A program made the translations under genes and the position numbers. This document shows, piece after piece, positions 27,098 through 36,446 of a stretch of DNA of 64,000 nucleotides. The DNA is from Caballeronia concitans (lineage in GTDB: Bacteria > Pseudomonadota > Gammaproteobacteria > Burkholderiales > Burkholderiaceae), in assembly GCF_001544615.1 (NCBI RefSeq), contig NZ_FCNV02000010.1:124001-188000 (forward strand). Direction: 5' to 3'. The first letter of the stretch is position 1; each line of letters opens with the position of its first letter. The notes beneath the pieces were generated by a model. It worked only from the letters and a program-made list of their open reading frames with translations, made no database searches and was not told the origin of the DNA.

Positions 27098-30000
27098 AGG
27101 TACTGTTCGTCGCCCAATGCACCAAACGCGCGCTGACCGAAACGCGACGCATCCTCGACCAGTTCGCCGAGCGGCGCGGCGAGCGCACGTGGCAGACACC
27201 CATCACTCAGGCCGGGCTCGATACGGTGCGCAAGTTGTTGCGCCAAAGCGCGAGAAAGAACACTGCCGTCGCCTGTCACTGAATACGCGGACGCGACCAT
27301 AGTGAGTTGTTGTGGCTCGTCGGCGATGGCCGGCAATTCAACGAAGAAGGCGCGGTACCCACGAACACGACGCAGAACGACATGCTGCGCAGCGAAGACG
27401 AAAGCGCGTGGCATCGATTGCAGGAGATATCGGCCCTGACCGCGCTGGCCGCTCTACTGCATGATCTCGGCAAAGCGACACGCGCATTCCAGGAGCGGCT
27501 GCTCGCGCCTCACGCGAAGGAGACCAACCATTATCGCCATGAATGGGTGTCGGTGCGCCTGTTTCAGGCGTTCGTCGGCGACGCGAAGGACGACGCCGAC
27601 TGGCTGACGCGTCTCGCATCGTGCGCGGATGCACAGGTCGATTCGAAGCGATTCGAAGCGCAATGGCTCGATCATCGGTCAGGCCGCTTGTTGCGCGACG
27701 GACTAGATGACGATGCCAAAGCGCACAAGCCTTTCGCGACACTGCCGCCGCTGGCGCAGGCGGTAAGCTGGCTGATATTGACGCATCATCGAATGCCTTG
27801 CAAGCCCGTGAAGCAAGCAGACGGAAGCTCGGATGCCGATATCGAAGAGCCACGACGTATTTGGCGTCGGTTCGGCGCCAGCATGAATGGACTCGACAGA
27901 CATGACCTCGGCAAAATGCTTCAAAAAATCGACGCGGATTGGAACGAGCCTCGCGAGGTTGTCGAGATCGCCAGGGTGAAAACTTACTGGCAATTTAGGT
28001 TTGGTTTGCCCGTCGCCACTGCGTCATGGCGCAAGCAGGCGGCGCGGTATGCGCGCAAGCTACTGGGATCGCCGCGCGCAACGTCCACGAATGCCACGCT
28101 CGACGATCCCTTCGTGATGCACGTGTCCCGTCTATGTTTGATGCTGGCCGACCATCATTACTCCAGCATCGGTGACGAAGCGCGTCGCCGAGCTTACCTC
28201 AATCCCGGCTATCCGTTGTATGCGAATACGCGTCCTGATCGAAGCGACGATGCATCATCGCACGGCGCATCGAAGCGCATTCTGAATCAGACGCTCGACG
28301 AGCATTTGCTTGGCGTGCAAGCGCATGCATCGCTCATTGCGCGTTCGCTACCGACGCTGACGCGCAGCCTTCCTGCGCTGCGGAATCATCGAGGCCTCAA
28401 GAAGCGCAATACCGATTCGCGTTTTCAGTGGCAGGACCGGGCCGCCGATCTGGCGATCGGCATGCGAACACGTGCGGCTGAGCACGGTGCGTTCGTGATC
28501 AACATGGCGTCGACGGGGTGCGGCAAGACACTGGGCAACGCCCGCATCATGAATGCGCTCGCGGACCCCAGGCGAGGCATGCGTTGTGCGTTTGTCATCG
28601 GCCTGCGCACGCTGACCATGCAAAGCGGACGCGTCTTCCAGCATGATCTCGGATTGACCGATGACCAACTCGCTATCAAGGTTGGCGGCACGGCGAGCCG
28701 TGCGCTATTCGAGTACTTCGAGGCTCAGGCAGAAGCCACGGGTTCATCGTCGAGTCAGGCCTTGCTCGACGAAGGAGGGCACGTTACTTTCGAGGGCAAC
28801 GTTCATCATCCGCTTCTGCAGCGATTGACCGATGATTCGCAGGTGCGCTCGCTGATCGCCGCGCCGATCCTTGCTTGTACCGTCGATCATCTGACGCCCG
28901 CGACCGAGAGCCTGCGAGGCGGACGCCAGATCGCACCGATGCTGAGACTCATGACCGGCGATCTCGTGCTGGACGAACCGGATGACTTCGACATGGCCGA
29001 TCTGCCCGCGTTGACGCGACTCGTGCATTGGGCAGGGCTTTTGGGCGCACGCGTATTGTTGTCTTCGGCGACGTTACCGCCGGCGCTCGTGCAGGGGCTG
29101 TTCCTGGCTTATCTGGATGGCCGCAGTCACTATCAGCGCAACCGGGGCGAACGGCCCGATGAATCGCCGCGCGTGGCCTGCATGTGGGTGGATGAATTCG
29201 CGCAATCCCACGCCGATTGCGCGGACGCCGCCAGCTTCGTGAGCGGACATGACGCGTTCGTGCAGAAGCGCGTGGCGCAACTTGCCAATGCCGACGTGCG
29301 ACGACGTGCCGAACTCGTGAAGCTGCCGATCAAAGCCTGGCGGGAGATGTCCAAAGGCGAGCGACGCGGGGCATTCGCTTCGTTGGCGCTGCGGAGCGCG
29401 TGGGCCTTGCATCGGAACGATGGCAACCACGTCGTCGATCCGGTGACTGGCAAGCGCGTGAGCCTTGGCATCATTCGCATGGCGAATATCGGCCCTTTGT
29501 TCGATGTCGCGCGGGCCATGTATCGACAAGGTGCGCCGGCGCCCGGCGTGCGCGTGCATTTGTGCGTGTATCACGCTCAATTTCCGCTTCTCGCGCGCTC
29601 GCACATCGAGCAACAACTCGATGCGGTGTTCGATCGTCGCTCTGCGGGAAGTGGCGGCGATCCGGCGTTGCAACATCCTTCGGTGCGAGCGCTGCTCGAT
29701 CGATATCCCGAGTCCGATCACCTGTTCGTGGTGCTCGCTTCGCCCGTCTGTGAAGTAGGGAGAGACTGGTCCGGTGAGTACGCGATTGCGGAACCGTCAT
29801 CCATGCGTTCGCTGATTCAGCTTGCAGGGCGTGTGCGGCGTCATCGCGGTGGTCCGGTGGCGTGTACCAACATGATGATCTTCGATACGAACCTGCGGTA
29901 TTTCGAGCGCGGTGCATCGACTGCGCCAGTATTTTGCAAGCCCGGCTTTGAAATGCGATACATCCGTCCGAAGCCAGTGGGTTCGCCAGCTTCACTGCAA

Positions 30001-30624
30001 GAATCCGGCATCGATTTTCATCTTGAGTCTCACCGATTGAGCAGGCTGCTGAATCTTCCCGAAGAGCCGGGGCAGTGGCCCATCGATGCGCGGCCGCGCA
30101 TCCGCCAACGTGAGAACCTGGAACCTACAAGTAGCTTGGTTGATCTCGAACATGGTCGCATGCGTGACACGATGCTTCCGCGTGATGAGTCGAGCGACGT
30201 CTTCACACCCGTTTCGCGCGACGCGACGCGGCATTGGCATAGCGAAAGCCCGCTATGGCTGACCGGCGTGCTGCCGCAAGTGCAGCCTTTTCGAAAGGAC
30301 TCGCAGAAACGAGAAGACGTCGTGCTGTTTCCCTCGGAGGACGAGGACGAGATGATTCTTCATCGCGTCATTGATCGGAACGGACGCGAACCGAAGACTT
30401 ACGTGGATCGCCGCGATCTGCTTTTGCAGATACCGGATTCAGAGCTAAATGGGCCGGCTATCGGTCCCTGGTTTCATATCGACCTGATGGAGTTAATTCG
30501 GCAGTGGGCCGGTGCACACGATCAAAGCCTGAATGACAGCGCCCGCAATGTCGCGACTGTCAGTTTGCCTGTTTCGGAGCAAGGGTGGCGGTATCACGCG
30601 TTGCTGGGTTTCAGTAAGGAGTGA
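27094..30624 (+). pseudogene. cas3: Type I-F Cas2-Cas3 fusion gene interrupted by an in-frame TGA
   Basis: Read through, the frame is about 1176 codons. The N-terminal Cas2 part (MKVLFVAQCTKRALTETRRI, onward to KNTAVACH) stops at TGA 27280-27282 after 62 residues. The very next codons continue the family sequence (IRGRDHSELLWLVGDGRQF), where relatives have Trp (TGG) at the stop. The Cas3 part is otherwise open: HD nuclease (ALLHDLGKA, NHYRHEWVS), helicase Walker A (NMASTGCGKTLGNA), DEAD-box-like VLDEPDD and motif VI region (LIQLAGRVRRHRGG). Restart could occur at TTG 27307, but no Shine-Dalgarno is seen. Cas3 normally degrades Cascade-bound DNA, and the Cas2 part is needed for spacer acquisition. 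Confidence 0.92.
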
Positions 30625-30706
30625 GTTCTGGCTGCCTACGCGGCAGCGAAATAACGGAGAGTCATCGAATGACCATTCTTTCTCAGCTACCTATGCGGCG
30701 GCAAAG
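30624..30706 (-). CRISPR. Degenerate two-repeat mini-CRISPR in the cas operon, opposite strand
   Basis: Read on the minus strand: a degenerate repeat at 30706-30679 (ends GTAGCTGAGAAA; five differences from the array 2 consensus), a 27-nt spacer-like segment 30678-30652 beginning GAATGGTC, and a second repeat at 30651-30624 with an intact CTGCC/GGCAG stem but a degraded tail (CCAGAACT, lacking the CTGAGAAA handle). The first repeat keeps the exact handle CTGAGAAA, though its stem is weakened (C-A mismatch and G-U pair). It starts at the cas2-3 stop and is inverted relative to all three arrays. The layout is that of creA/CreR-type RNAs. Confidence 0.7.
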
Positions 30707-30865
30707 CAGAAAAAATAGCTCGTAAGTTGCTCAATTGCTGATTAGATCGATGAGTAATTTCTGATATTTTGTTAATTCACTGAAATTTTCTCATATGAAT
30801 TTTTATTTGGGCGGAATGGCGATGTAGGATAAGGATTCACTTTCACCTGCACGCAAGGAGGCGGC

Positions 30866-30952
30866 GTGTTCAAATTATTAACTCTTGGCAATCGTCGCGC
30901 GCTTGCCCGTCGGTTGCCGAGGATTGAAGGCGGTAAGTCGGCGGACCTTTGA
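30866..30952 (+). CDS. 28-codon micro-ORF with strong SD and tandem rare TTA codons
   Basis: GTG at 30866 lies four bases after AAGGAGG (30855-30861), the strongest Shine-Dalgarno in this gap. The peptide begins MFKLLTLGNRRALARRLPRI and ends at TGA 30950-30952. Codons 4 and 5 are TTA TTA, rare leucine codons in this GC-rich genome. CreT toxins described in other CRISPR loci combine a strong ribosome site with tandem rare codons near the start. The peptide itself is basic and amphipathic. Whether it is expressed is unknown. Confidence 0.3.
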   Translation: MFKLLTLGNRRALARRLPRIEGGKSADL

Positions 30953-31050
30953 GTCAAGTTGACCGTCGCCGTGGCAAACGTGTCGTTCCCGATTGTTCGT
31001 ATCCTTGGGCGTTCGGGGTTCGAGCTAGGTGGCATTTCCCTTAACCTTCC

Positions 31051-31082
31051 GCTCTCTGATGAGGATCAGAGAGCCTCTTTTC
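31051..31082 (+). terminator. Intrinsic terminator between cas2-3 and csy1
   Basis: GCTCTCTGAT pairs perfectly with ATCAGAGAGC (10 bp, loop GAGG), followed by CTCTTTTC. It lies 48 bp before csy1, so csy1-csy4 probably need their own promoter between here and 31130, or are expressed by read-through. Confidence 0.75.
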
Positions 31083-31129
31083 ACTAAATCGATAGGTAAA
31101 CGCTTTTTTCAATAAAGTTAGGATAGCAA

Positions 31130-32521
31130 ATGAGTGGAAAGAATATTATTAAAAATAACTGTAGCTTCAGAGTATTGATCAACGAATTCCTGCGCGACCG
31201 CCTCCAGACCAAGCTCGACAAGCTCGCGCCAGACGATCCGAAACGCGCGGATCTCATCGCGCAACACGAGCGCGTTCCGTGGCTCGAAGATGCGGCGCGG
31301 CGCGTGAAGCAGATCCAGGCTGTGACGCATTCGTTGAAGCCCATTCACCCGGATGCGCGCGGCACCAATCTTTATGTGACGCCCACCGAACTTCCAGTGC
31401 TTGACGTGGTCGGCAGTCACATACTGGGCAATCACTTTTCCACGGACGTAGTCGGTAACGCTGCCGCACTCGACGTACACAGGTTGCTGAAACTGGAGAT
31501 GAACGGACGCACGCTGCTCAAAGCGCTCATCGATAACGATCCGGACGCCGTGCAGTCACTCGATGACGACCCTGCGAAAGCCCAATCATTGCGCGAGGCA
31601 TTCACGAGTCTGACATCGAAACGGGAAGGCGGTGCTGCATCGCACGTTCGCGCGAAGCAGTTGTACTGGCTCGTAGGTGGCGATGCTGAAGACGACGCTC
31701 AGTACCATCTCATCTCGCCGCTTTTCGCTACGTCGCTCATCCATGTGGTGCATGCGGAACAGCAGGACGCACGATTCGGCCAGGCGAACAAGCGGGCGCG
31801 TCATGCACGTCGCGATGGTTTGCCGCATGAGGGCGTCTACCGCGAATACCGCGATCTTGCCGTTCAAAAGCTGGGTGGCACGCAACCACAAAATGTGTCC
31901 CAACTCAATGCTGAACGCGGCGGGATCAACTACCTGTTGTCGTCCTTGCCGCCGACGTGGGAAACCCGGCGCAACGTTCTTCCGGCTAACGTGAGTTCGA
32001 TTTTCGAAAGGGCTTTTGGTGCACGTCCTCTGGTGCGCGTCCTGATACGCCAGATGCAGGATCTTCTACTGAGCGATCGCCCCAATAACCTGCAAGCCAG
32101 GAAGCGCCTTAAAGACCTCGAGAATCGAATAATCGACGAACTCGTCGCGTATGCGGGCGAACTGTTGAAGGAACCTCCGGGTTGGACACGCGACCCACGC
32201 TTCGCCGAACTGGCCGATGAAGAGAAACTATGGCTCGACCCTCTACGGTCCGAGTTGCCGGAAGAAAGTGAGTTCGCCAGCCGCTGGCTCTTCATGGACT
32301 GGCCTGCTCAAATCGGCGAGCGTTTTGGAAAGTGGCTCACGGCGAAGATGGCCAACAAGCTGGATCACAACGTATCGCGCAACTGGAGAGATGCACTTCT
32401 GAGTGACAAGAGCAGCTACATGGAACACCTGCGCATGCTGCGTGAACGGCTTGATGCACCGAAGTACATCCCGGTGCGAAAGACCCATGACGAGCTGATC
32501 TCTCTGCGAGAACGAAAATGA
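31130..32521 (+). CDS. csy1: Type I-F Cascade subunit Csy1 (Cas8f)
   Basis: 463 residues. Csy1 forms with Csy2 the tail of the Csy complex that binds the crRNA 5' handle and recognises the PAM. The family segment AARRVKQIQAVTHSLKPIHP followed by DARGTNLYVTP is present, as is a conserved C-terminal region (WRDALLSDKSSYMEHLRMLR). The ATG at 31130 has TTAGGATAGCAA upstream. Length is slightly above the P. aeruginosa protein. The stop overlaps csy2 by ATGA. Confidence 0.96.
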   Translation: MSGKNIIKNNCSFRVLINEFLRDRLQTKLDKLAPDDPKRADLIAQHERVPWLEDAARRVKQIQAVTHSLKPIHPDARGTNLYVTPTELPVLDVVGSHILGNHFSTDVVGNAAALDVHRLLKLEMNGRTLLKALIDNDPDAVQSLDDDPAKAQSLREAFTSLTSKREGGAASHVRAKQLYWLVGGDAEDDAQYHLISPLFATSLIHVVHAEQQDARFGQANKRARHARRDGLPHEGVYREYRDLAVQKLGGTQPQNVSQLNAERGGINYLLSSLPPTWETRRNVLPANVSSIFERAFGARPLVRVLIRQMQDLLLSDRPNNLQARKRLKDLENRIIDELVAYAGELLKEPPGWTRDPRFAELADEEKLWLDPLRSELPEESEFASRWLFMDWPAQIGERFGKWLTAKMANKLDHNVSRNWRDALLSDKSSYMEHLRMLRERLDAPKYIPVRKTHDELISLRERK

Positions 32522-33660
32522 GTCGGAAACACAAACAGGATCTCACTCCGGCGCTGCTCGTGCTGCCTTACTTGCGTGTGCAGAACGCCAATGCCATATC
32601 CAGCCCGCTCACGCACGGCTTCCCATCCATCACGGCATTCGCCGGTCTGATGTGGGCGCTGCAACGCAAGCTCGCCGCAGCCGGCATTCCGCTGAAACTG
32701 CAGCAGTTCGGCGTTATCTGTCATGACCATCAAGAGCAGGTAACGGATGGGTACGTCAAGACATTCCGCCTGACGCGCAATCCCGTGACGAGTAAAGGTG
32801 AGTCTGCGGCTATCGTGGAAGAAGGCCGGATTCATCTCACTATCACGCTGATCTTCAAGGCAACATACGACACGGCCGACGACGCCGGTGCTCTCGGGGA
32901 GGCCGAACGCGACGCGCAGCTAGCGGGATGGGCTTCGCATATTGGCGACATCGTGGCGAACATGCGCATTGCGGGCGGTACGGTGTTGCCATCCGCGCCG
33001 ATGCCCGGACGACGAACCCGTGCTTGGATTGAATTGCTTCAGGATAGTGATGAGGAACAAGCGGAGTGCTTCGCGCGTTGGGGTCGACAGTGGCTGCCGG
33101 GCTATGCGCTGGTCGGTCGCGACGATCTCCTGAAGGACCGTCATCGTGAATTGTGTGAAAAGCAGCCTGACGCGACCTTGCTCGATGCATGGCTCCACGC
33201 CGCGCGATTCAATTACGAGCCTGTGGTCGAAGAGGCGGCCGATACCGGGCATGCGAGCGCAGACAGGAAGAAAGTTCGCTGGGCCGATCCCGCCAGAAAG
33301 AAAGGAGGCGGCTGGACCGTGCCGATGACGGTCGGCTATGCCGCGCTCACCGGGCCGATGCCAGCGGGTAGTGTCGCGAATGCGCGCGACCCGTCGATTC
33401 CGTTCGTCTTCGTAGAGGCGGTTTATTCATTCGGTGGATGGATTGGCCCGCATCGGTTGCGCACGGTGGATCAGTTGTTGTGGTGGGCCGAGAGTGACTT
33501 GGAGACGGGCCTGTACCGCTGCCGTAGCGGCTACCATCACGATCACGAAGACCCGGATTCTCTTACTGACGATGAAGATGAGTCAGATCGAGTCCGGCCG
33601 GTGCCGGATCAATCATTTCGATTAATTAATTTGGATAACAAAACATGTCTGAAGAACTGA
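32518..33660 (+). CDS. csy2: Type I-F Cascade subunit Csy2 (Cas5f)
   Basis: 380 residues, matching Csy2 at the N-terminus (LLVLPYLRVQNANAISSPLT, GFPSITAFAGLMWALQRKL) and at the late GGWIGPHRLRTVDQLLWWAE. It partners Csy1 on the 5' handle. The ATG overlaps the csy1 stop (ATGA), and its last 16 bases overlap csy3, so csy1-3 are coupled. It is longer than typical by about 40-50 residues, mostly as an acidic C-terminal stretch (HHDHEDPDSLTDDEDESD). Confidence 0.95.
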   Translation: MSRKHKQDLTPALLVLPYLRVQNANAISSPLTHGFPSITAFAGLMWALQRKLAAAGIPLKLQQFGVICHDHQEQVTDGYVKTFRLTRNPVTSKGESAAIVEEGRIHLTITLIFKATYDTADDAGALGEAERDAQLAGWASHIGDIVANMRIAGGTVLPSAPMPGRRTRAWIELLQDSDEEQAECFARWGRQWLPGYALVGRDDLLKDRHRELCEKQPDATLLDAWLHAARFNYEPVVEEAADTGHASADRKKVRWADPARKKGGGWTVPMTVGYAALTGPMPAGSVANARDPSIPFVFVEAVYSFGGWIGPHRLRTVDQLLWWAESDLETGLYRCRSGYHHDHEDPDSLTDDEDESDRVRPVPDQSFRLINLDNKTCLKN

Positions 33661-34688
33661 CTACCGCATCCGTACTCGCCTTCGAACGAAAACTCGATCC
33701 CTCGGATGCGGTCCTGCACGCTGGCCGCTGTCAGGATATCGAAAAGGCATCGGCCTGGTCGCCGATTGCGATCCGCGAGAAATCGGTGCGCGGCACGATT
33801 TCGAATCGCCTGAAGGCGAAGGAGCAGGATCCTGCGAAACTGGACGCAGCCGTCGAGAACGCGAACCTTCAAACGGTGGATTTCGCCGCGTTGCCCGCCG
33901 ATGCCGACACGCTCAAAGTGCAATTCACACTGCGCGTGCTGGCAGGCGCTGGCATGCCGTCGGCTTGCAACAGCGCGCGGTATCGGGTGAAGCTGCAAGG
34001 CGTCGTCGACGCTTACGTCGCTCAGCACGGCTTCACCGAACTGGCCAATCGCTACGCGGGCAATCTGGCGAACGGGCGCTTCTTGTGGCGTAATCGGTTG
34101 GGTGCGGAAACGGTTCGGGTCGACGTGTCCAGGCAACAGGACGGCAAGGCCACCTGGGGCCGGTCGTTCGATGCGTTGTCGCGAGAGTTGCACGCCATCG
34201 ACACGGTCGATTCCGATGTCGCCGAGCTAGGCGGCCTCATCGCCGATGGTCTCACCGGTCGCGCGCACGTTCTACTACACGTGACGGCCTATGTGCGCCT
34301 CGGACTAGGTCAGGAGGTGTTTCCGTCGCAGGAGTTGATTCTCGACAAGGGCGGTAGCAGAAAGAGCAAGACGCTTTATCACGTTGAGAACGTGGCGGCG
34401 ATTCATTCGCAGAAGATCGGCAATGCGGTGCGAACCATCGACACGTGGTACGAAGGTGCAGGCGAGCTTGGGCCTATCGCGGTCGAGCCCTATGGATCGG
34501 TCACGACGCAGGGCAAGGCGTATCGGCCGCCCAGGAAGCAGGACAAGGCTGACCCGGCGTTCCGACCGCAGGACTTCTACACGCTGCTGGACGATTGGTT
34601 GCTCAGGGACAAGACGCCGACGGTGGAGCAACAGCACTTCGTGATGGCCGTCCTGATTCGCGGTGGTGTTTTCGGCGATGGGAGTTGA
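33645..34688 (+). CDS. csy3: Type I-F Cascade backbone subunit Csy3 (Cas7f)
   Basis: 347 residues, the usual length. Csy3 polymerises along the crRNA spacer to make the backbone. Diagnostic parts are the start (TTASVLAFERKLDPSDAVLH), ANRYAGNLANGRFLWRNRLG and ARVLLHVTAYV-like sequence (HVLLHVTAYVRLGLGQEVFP). The ATG lies 16 bases before the csy2 stop. It ends five bases before the csy4 ATG. Confidence 0.96.
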   Translation: MSEELTTASVLAFERKLDPSDAVLHAGRCQDIEKASAWSPIAIREKSVRGTISNRLKAKEQDPAKLDAAVENANLQTVDFAALPADADTLKVQFTLRVLAGAGMPSACNSARYRVKLQGVVDAYVAQHGFTELANRYAGNLANGRFLWRNRLGAETVRVDVSRQQDGKATWGRSFDALSRELHAIDTVDSDVAELGGLIADGLTGRAHVLLHVTAYVRLGLGQEVFPSQELILDKGGSRKSKTLYHVENVAAIHSQKIGNAVRTIDTWYEGAGELGPIAVEPYGSVTTQGKAYRPPRKQDKADPAFRPQDFYTLLDDWLLRDKTPTVEQQHFVMAVLIRGGVFGDGS

Positions 34689-34693
34689 CGGCG

Positions 34694-35260
34694 ATGACGA
34701 CTCACTACATCGATATCGCCTTGCGGCCCGACCCGGAGTTCAGTCATGCGCATTTGCTCGGCGCGCTCATGGCCAAACTTCATCGGGCATTGGTGGAGAT
34801 CGAAGCCGACGGCATCGGAATCAGCTTTCCGCGATATACCCTGCGTCCGCGTTCGTTGGGCAGCGTTGTGCGCCTTCATGGTGGTGAGACTGACCTGCGG
34901 TGTCTGATGGCGCGCGCCTGGCTGCAAGGAATGCGGGATCACGTAAAGCTCACCGAGGCGATGCCGGTTCCCGCCGGGATCACGGCGCATTGCGTCGTGC
35001 AACGGCGTCAGTTCAAGACGAATGTGGATAGGTTGCGTCGACGGCGGATGCGCCGGAAGGGAGAGACTTGGGCAGAGGCGGCAGCGGCGATTCCTGACAG
35101 CGTGGAGCGAAGTCCCGATTTGCCCTATGTGCAACTGCGCAGTGCGAGCACGGGGCAGTTGTTTTGCCTTTTCATCGAGCAAGCGGAGGTATTGGGCGAG
35201 GCGCAGGGCAAGTTCAATCGCTACGGGCTGAGTCAGGGTGTTACGGTGCCGTTGTTTTAA
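34694..35260 (+). CDS. csy4: Type I-F crRNA endonuclease Csy4 (Cas6f)
   Basis: 188 residues, normal length. Csy4 cuts pre-crRNA at the base of the repeat hairpin and remains bound to it. The N-terminus MTTHYIDIALRPDPEFSHAH leads to His30, the equivalent of catalytic His29 in the P. aeruginosa enzyme. The C-terminus carries the RNA-binding region (FNRYGLSQGVTVPLF). An Arg-rich helix (RLRRRRMRRKG) fits the hairpin-groove contact. It is followed directly by the leader of array 3. Confidence 0.96.
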   Translation: MTTHYIDIALRPDPEFSHAHLLGALMAKLHRALVEIEADGIGISFPRYTLRPRSLGSVVRLHGGETDLRCLMARAWLQGMRDHVKLTEAMPVPAGITAHCVVQRRQFKTNVDRLRRRRMRRKGETWAEAAAAIPDSVERSPDLPYVQLRSASTGQLFCLFIEQAEVLGEAQGKFNRYGLSQGVTVPLF

Positions 35261-35391
35261 ACCCTTTTTTCTGGGCTCGCTTTGGGTGCTTGTTGAAACA
35301 AGGACTTAGGGCGAGGCTGGAATTTTGGGTAGGCAAGGGCGAAGAGCGTCATTTCGTTGGGGAATCAAGGGGATGGCGGTTTGAGCGCCTT
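35261..35391 (+). promoter_or_regulatory. Leader of CRISPR array 3
   Basis: It shares with the other two leaders AAACCCTTTTTT, GGACTTAGGGCGAGG, AATTTTGGGT, AGCGTCATTTCGT and GGAATCAAGGGGATGGCG, but lacks the AAATCAATGACTTAG block in its full form and is about 30 bp shorter. It follows csy4 without a gap. Confidence 0.7.
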
Positions 35392-36019
35392 GTTCGCTGC
35401 CGCGTAGGCAGCTGAGAGAAGCTCGTTGAGCGCGGCGCGGGCGCGGCGCAGGTTCGCTGCGGCGTAGACAGCTGAGAAATTTCGATCATCCAAGACGTCT
35501 GTCAGCGGATCGTTCGCTGCCGCGTAGGCAGCTGAGAAAGGCGAGACTTCAATCTCGAAAGTGGACGATATGTTCGCTGCCGCGTAGGCAGCTGAGAAAA
35601 ACGGCACGGTGTACGGCTCTCGCGCTGCACGGTTCGCTGCCGCGTAGGCAGCTGAGAAAGCCGGGGATTTCGTGACGTACAGCATCGAACTGTTCGCTGC
35701 CGCGTAGGCAGCTGAGAAATCAAGACGGCCCGCGCGATCGGCGAGCATCCAGTTCGCTGCCGCGTACGCAGCTGAGAAATGACATGCAAACCGGCCCGTT
35801 TTCCACATACTGTTCGCTGCCGCGTAGGCAGCTGAGAAAAGGTCCAGCACTGATTCACGGCGGATAACCCCGTTCGCTGCCGCGTAGGCAGCTGAGAATA
35901 TTCCCCCCAACACAGTTCATGCTTGCGAATTGTTTGCTGCCGCATAGGCAGTTGAGGAAGACGAGAAGATCGAGGGTTGCATCGGGACAATATTTGTTGC
36001 CGGCTGGGCAACTGAGAAA
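35392..36019 (+). CRISPR. Type I-F CRISPR array 3 (11 repeats, decaying at both ends)
   Basis: Repeats start at 35392, 35452 and every 60 bp to 35992. The first (ends GAGAGA), the second (CTGCGGCGTAGACAG) and the seventh (GTACGCAG) are altered. The last three are progressively worse: 35872 ends GAGAATA, 35932 reads GTTTGCTGCCGCATAGGCAG then TTGAGGAA, and 35992 reads ATTTGTTGCCGGCTGGGCAA. Intact copies share the CTGAGAAA handle with array 2. Mutated leader-proximal repeats suggest no recent spacer acquisition. Confidence 0.95.
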
Positions 36020-36210
36020 GGCGAAACCTCGTCGCGATCATCCTGCCTGAGTGTCTGCCACAGCAGTGGAGAACCAACAAACAACGACACTGGCTACCGG
36101 AAACGTTCCAGTGAACTTCAGCCCATTCACTCAAAGTGTTTCATGAACAGGGCACCAACCCGTCGAATACTGATGCGACGCGTAGAGAGAATACGCACCA
36201 GCAAATACAA

Positions 36211-36242
36211 GAAAAAAAGTCCTTCGTGACGTCACGAAGGAC
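36211..36242 (-). terminator. Perfect 24-bp palindrome with T-run, minus-strand terminator
   Basis: GTCCTTCGTGAC is immediately followed by its reverse complement (36219-36242). On the minus strand the hairpin is followed by TTTTTTTC. It lies downstream of the minus-strand RmlC-like gene, so it probably ends that transcript; it also separates it from array 3. The rest of 36020-36446 shows no gene. Confidence 0.7.
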
Positions 36243-36446
36243 CGAAGCAAGCCGGCCACGCACGGGGATGGATGGCAGCGGCAAGGGCCGTGAAGGGCAG
36301 TTGGACCGAGAGAATCCGACCTTCGACACCGGTAGTGACTCTACTAAGTTTGATTGCGCGATGTCTACCTTCCGGCCGATAGGTCTCTTATTCTGTCGGA
36401 ATCGTGCGAGCACAGCGTTCGATGACAGTTCGCAACGCGTGGCGCG

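Noticed and set aside
30811-30824. GAATGG at 30814-30819 matching the first six bases of the mini-CRISPR spacer.
   Set aside because: Only six bases match, no CC PAM precedes it, and chance matches of this size are expected in a few hundred bases. A second site (CC then GATTGTTC at 30989-30998) matches only in part of the seed.
30772-31035. An 87-residue minus-strand ORF in the cas2-3/csy1 gap.
   Set aside because: No Shine-Dalgarno or recognisable protein; it runs across the AT-rich promoter-like region.
12299-36446. A direct repeat of the tRNA 3' end marking the right end of the island.
   Set aside because: No second copy of the tRNA 3' end (such as TTCGAGTCCCACCCGG) was found by eye, so the island's right boundary is left unassigned.
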